Assembly (NCBI RefSeq): GCF_008629685.1
Contig: NZ_VWSF01000019.1
Span: 1-64,000 of the forward strand
Length of the DNA: 64,000 bases
Source of the DNA: Adhaeribacter rhizoryzae
GTDB lineage: Bacteria; Bacteroidota; Bacteroidia; Cytophagales; Hymenobacteraceae
Direction: 5' to 3'
Position 1 is the first letter of the stretch; each line of letters starts with the position of its first letter. Shown here piece after piece: positions 62,951 to 64,000 of the stretch. The translations under genes and the position numbers were made by a program. The notes beneath the pieces were generated by a model. The model saw nothing but the letters and a program-made list of their open reading frames with translations, ran no database searches and had not been told where the DNA came from.

Positions 62951-63388
62951 ATGGAACGTGATGAATTTCTAAGAAAATGCAGCCTGGTATGCCTTTCCGG
63001 GCTTAGCATTAGCTTTTTGCTGCCAGGTTGTTCCCCGGCTTATTATATCCCTTTTGTCGTGGAAGGTAACCGGGTAAAAGTCAGAAAAGCGGATTTTGTA
63101 GAAGTGAAAAAAGAGGAGCTCCTGGAACATAATTGGGTATTGGTGAAAACGGAACGGTACGAAGAGCCCATTTATCTGCGCAAACTGGAAAATAATGCCT
63201 ATTCCGCTGTTTTGCTGCATTGTCAGCATAAAGGATGTGAAGTAAATCCGGCCGCTGATATCCTGCATTGTCCCTGCCATGGAAGTGAATATACGATTAC
63301 CGGTAAAGTGATTCAGGGGCCATCGGAAAGGGATTTACAACAGTTTATGGTTCAGGCGGACGGTGACTACTTATATATCCAGCTATGA
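62951..63388 (+). CDS. Rieske 2Fe-2S lipoprotein (145 aa)
   Basis: Exported iron-sulfur protein. The cluster ligands are visible as LLHCQHKGCEV (CxH) and LHCPCHGSEY (CxxH), about residues 90-108. The N-terminus has a hydrophobic segment ending in LLPGCSPAY that looks like a lipobox, so the protein is likely membrane-anchored outside the cytoplasm. The start chosen is ATG 62951; TTG 62945 overlaps the upstream stop and is possible. It is part of an operon with the di-heme gene upstream and the porin-like gene downstream (ATGA overlap), suggesting an envelope redox chain. Confidence 0.88.
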   Translation: MERDEFLRKCSLVCLSGLSISFLLPGCSPAYYIPFVVEGNRVKVRKADFVEVKKEELLEHNWVLVKTERYEEPIYLRKLENNAYSAVLLHCQHKGCEVNPAADILHCPCHGSEYTITGKVIQGPSERDLQQFMVQADGDYLYIQL

Positions 63389-64000
63389 AGGAAATACTAC
63401 TGGCCGGTTATAAATGGCTGCTTCTTGGCTTGCTTTTGATGGGCGGATTTCCCGGCCTGGCCCAGATTGATTCTGCCTGGTCCCGGATAGCAACCGACAC
63501 CTCGCAAAACAAGGTAGTACAGGATGCCATTTATAACCGGCCCTTTATCCAGCTGGGTAAAACAACAACGGCGGTAGGCGGATATTTAGAAGGTAACACC
63601 AATTACTTTGTCACCGATGGCATCAGTGAAGGTTATTCGATGGAGCTGCGGCGCTTTAATATTTTCCTGTATTCCACCATTGCCCGGCGCATTAAATTTT
63701 TATCGGAATTGGAGTTTGAGCATGGCACAAAAGAAATCGGCTTGGAAACGGCGCAGCTTGATTTTGAAATCAATCCAGCCTTCAACCTGCGAATGGGAAT
63801 TCTGGTGGTACCCATCGGAGCCTTCAACCAGAATCATGATAGCCCGAAATGGGAATTTATAGAACGGCCGCTGGTGACCACCAACCTGATACCCAGCACC
63901 CTTTCGGAAGTTGGATTTGGTATCCATGGGAAGGTATATGCGCCGCAAAAAGTCTTTACCTATGATGTCTACCTGGTAAATGGCTTGCAGGACGGTTTAA
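63385..64000 (+). CDS. Outer-membrane porin-like protein (partial at right edge)
   Basis: The ATG at 63385 overlaps the Rieske stop (ATGA), and the frame stays open to the window end for 205 codons. A signal peptide is present (WLLLGLLLMGGFPGLAQ). The mature part has the alternating pattern of a beta-barrel: KTTTAVGGYLEGNTNYF, ELRRFNIFLYSTIARRIKFLSELEFEHG, LETAQLDFEINPAFNLRMGILVVPIG, FNQNHDSPKWEFIERPLV and STLSEVGFGIHGKVY. This resembles phosphate-selective or other outer-membrane porins of Bacteroidota. It may let substrates or metals reach the Rieske/di-heme pair; that is inference. Confidence 0.8.
   Translation, partial: MKEILLAGYKWLLLGLLLMGGFPGLAQIDSAWSRIATDTSQNKVVQDAIYNRPFIQLGKTTTAVGGYLEGNTNYFVTDGISEGYSMELRRFNIFLYSTIARRIKFLSELEFEHGTKEIGLETAQLDFEINPAFNLRMGILVVPIGAFNQNHDSPKWEFIERPLVTTNLIPSTLSEVGFGIHGKVYAPQKVFTYDVYLVNGLQDGL

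Noticed and set aside
1-64000. Integrated conjugative element rather than plasmid
   Set aside because: No integrase or attachment repeats were seen, while a complete iteron origin and Rep_3 gene are present. The replicon ends lie outside the window, so this is a preference and not proof.

Overview
The window looks like a large conjugative plasmid (or plasmid-derived accessory element) of a Bacteroidota bacterium, probably in the Cytophagales/Hymenobacteraceae range. The evidence is a Rep_3 initiator with an iteron origin, a Bacteroides-type transfer set (TraA/B, TraE, F, G, I, J, K, L, M, N) and relaxosome (MobA, MobB and a MobC-like coupling protein), DUF-type plasmid proteins typical of this phylum, a TAnnTTTG-type promoter element before umuD, and few Shine-Dalgarno sequences. 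The taxonomic placement is inference. I see no integrase, transposase, IS element, rRNA, functional tRNA or CRISPR array.

Layout. 1-4.0 kb: replication module, with small minus-strand genes, about 12 iterons of 16-22 bp and repB. 4.2-6.0 kb: plasmid umuDC (mutagenic SOS polymerase) behind a small palindrome. 6.0-13.8 kb: minus-strand defence block, made of a type ISP restriction-modification gene broken in two by one extra base, followed by a two-gene module of a DUF4297 (Cap4/LmuA-like) nuclease and a Rad50-like ATPase with a CxxC hook (Lamassu / ABC-three-component-like). 13.9-17.6 kb: unrecognised genes. 17.7-19.0 kb: a VbhA-like antitoxin and a Fic toxin interrupted by an in-frame TGA. 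19.3-25.2 kb: plasmid housekeeping proteins (DUF932, Toprim/DUF3991, DUF4099/DUF3945). 25.3-31.5 kb: M23 peptidase, XRE regulator, coupling protein, relaxase, MobA. 31.5-32.6 kb: oriT-like inverted repeats and an AT-rich repeat region with palindromes. 32.6-43.5 kb: traA/B, then the traE-N transfer channel operon, closed by a terminator. 43.6-44.1 kb: a cluster of strong hairpins without a gene.

44.6-58.2 kb is a heavy-metal island: a Cys-rich four-helix copper protein and a CDF exporter on the plus strand, and a long minus-strand operon running DUF6660-like protein, CzcA fused to a TolC-type outer membrane factor, CzcB, a UreH/NicO-like membrane protein, a Zn/Cd/Co P-type ATPase, dihydrolipoamide dehydrogenase, OsmC, a small protein and GmhA. 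58.3-64 kb holds small membrane proteins, ribulose-phosphate epimerase, a DUF305 lipoprotein, and a di-heme DUF1111 / Rieske / outer-membrane porin operon that runs off the right edge.

The points most worth following are: (i) the DUF4297 + Rad50-like pair directly behind a type ISP gene; (ii) two potentially lethal defence/toxin genes that each carry exactly one disabling lesion (+1 nt in the ISP gene, GGA-to-TGA in fic); (iii) a shared GTATAC-based operator before several distant genes; (iv) recurrent TTGCAATTGCAA palindromes; (v) a four-hairpin locus after the tra operon; and (vi) the unrecognised 428-residue protein beside the defence block.
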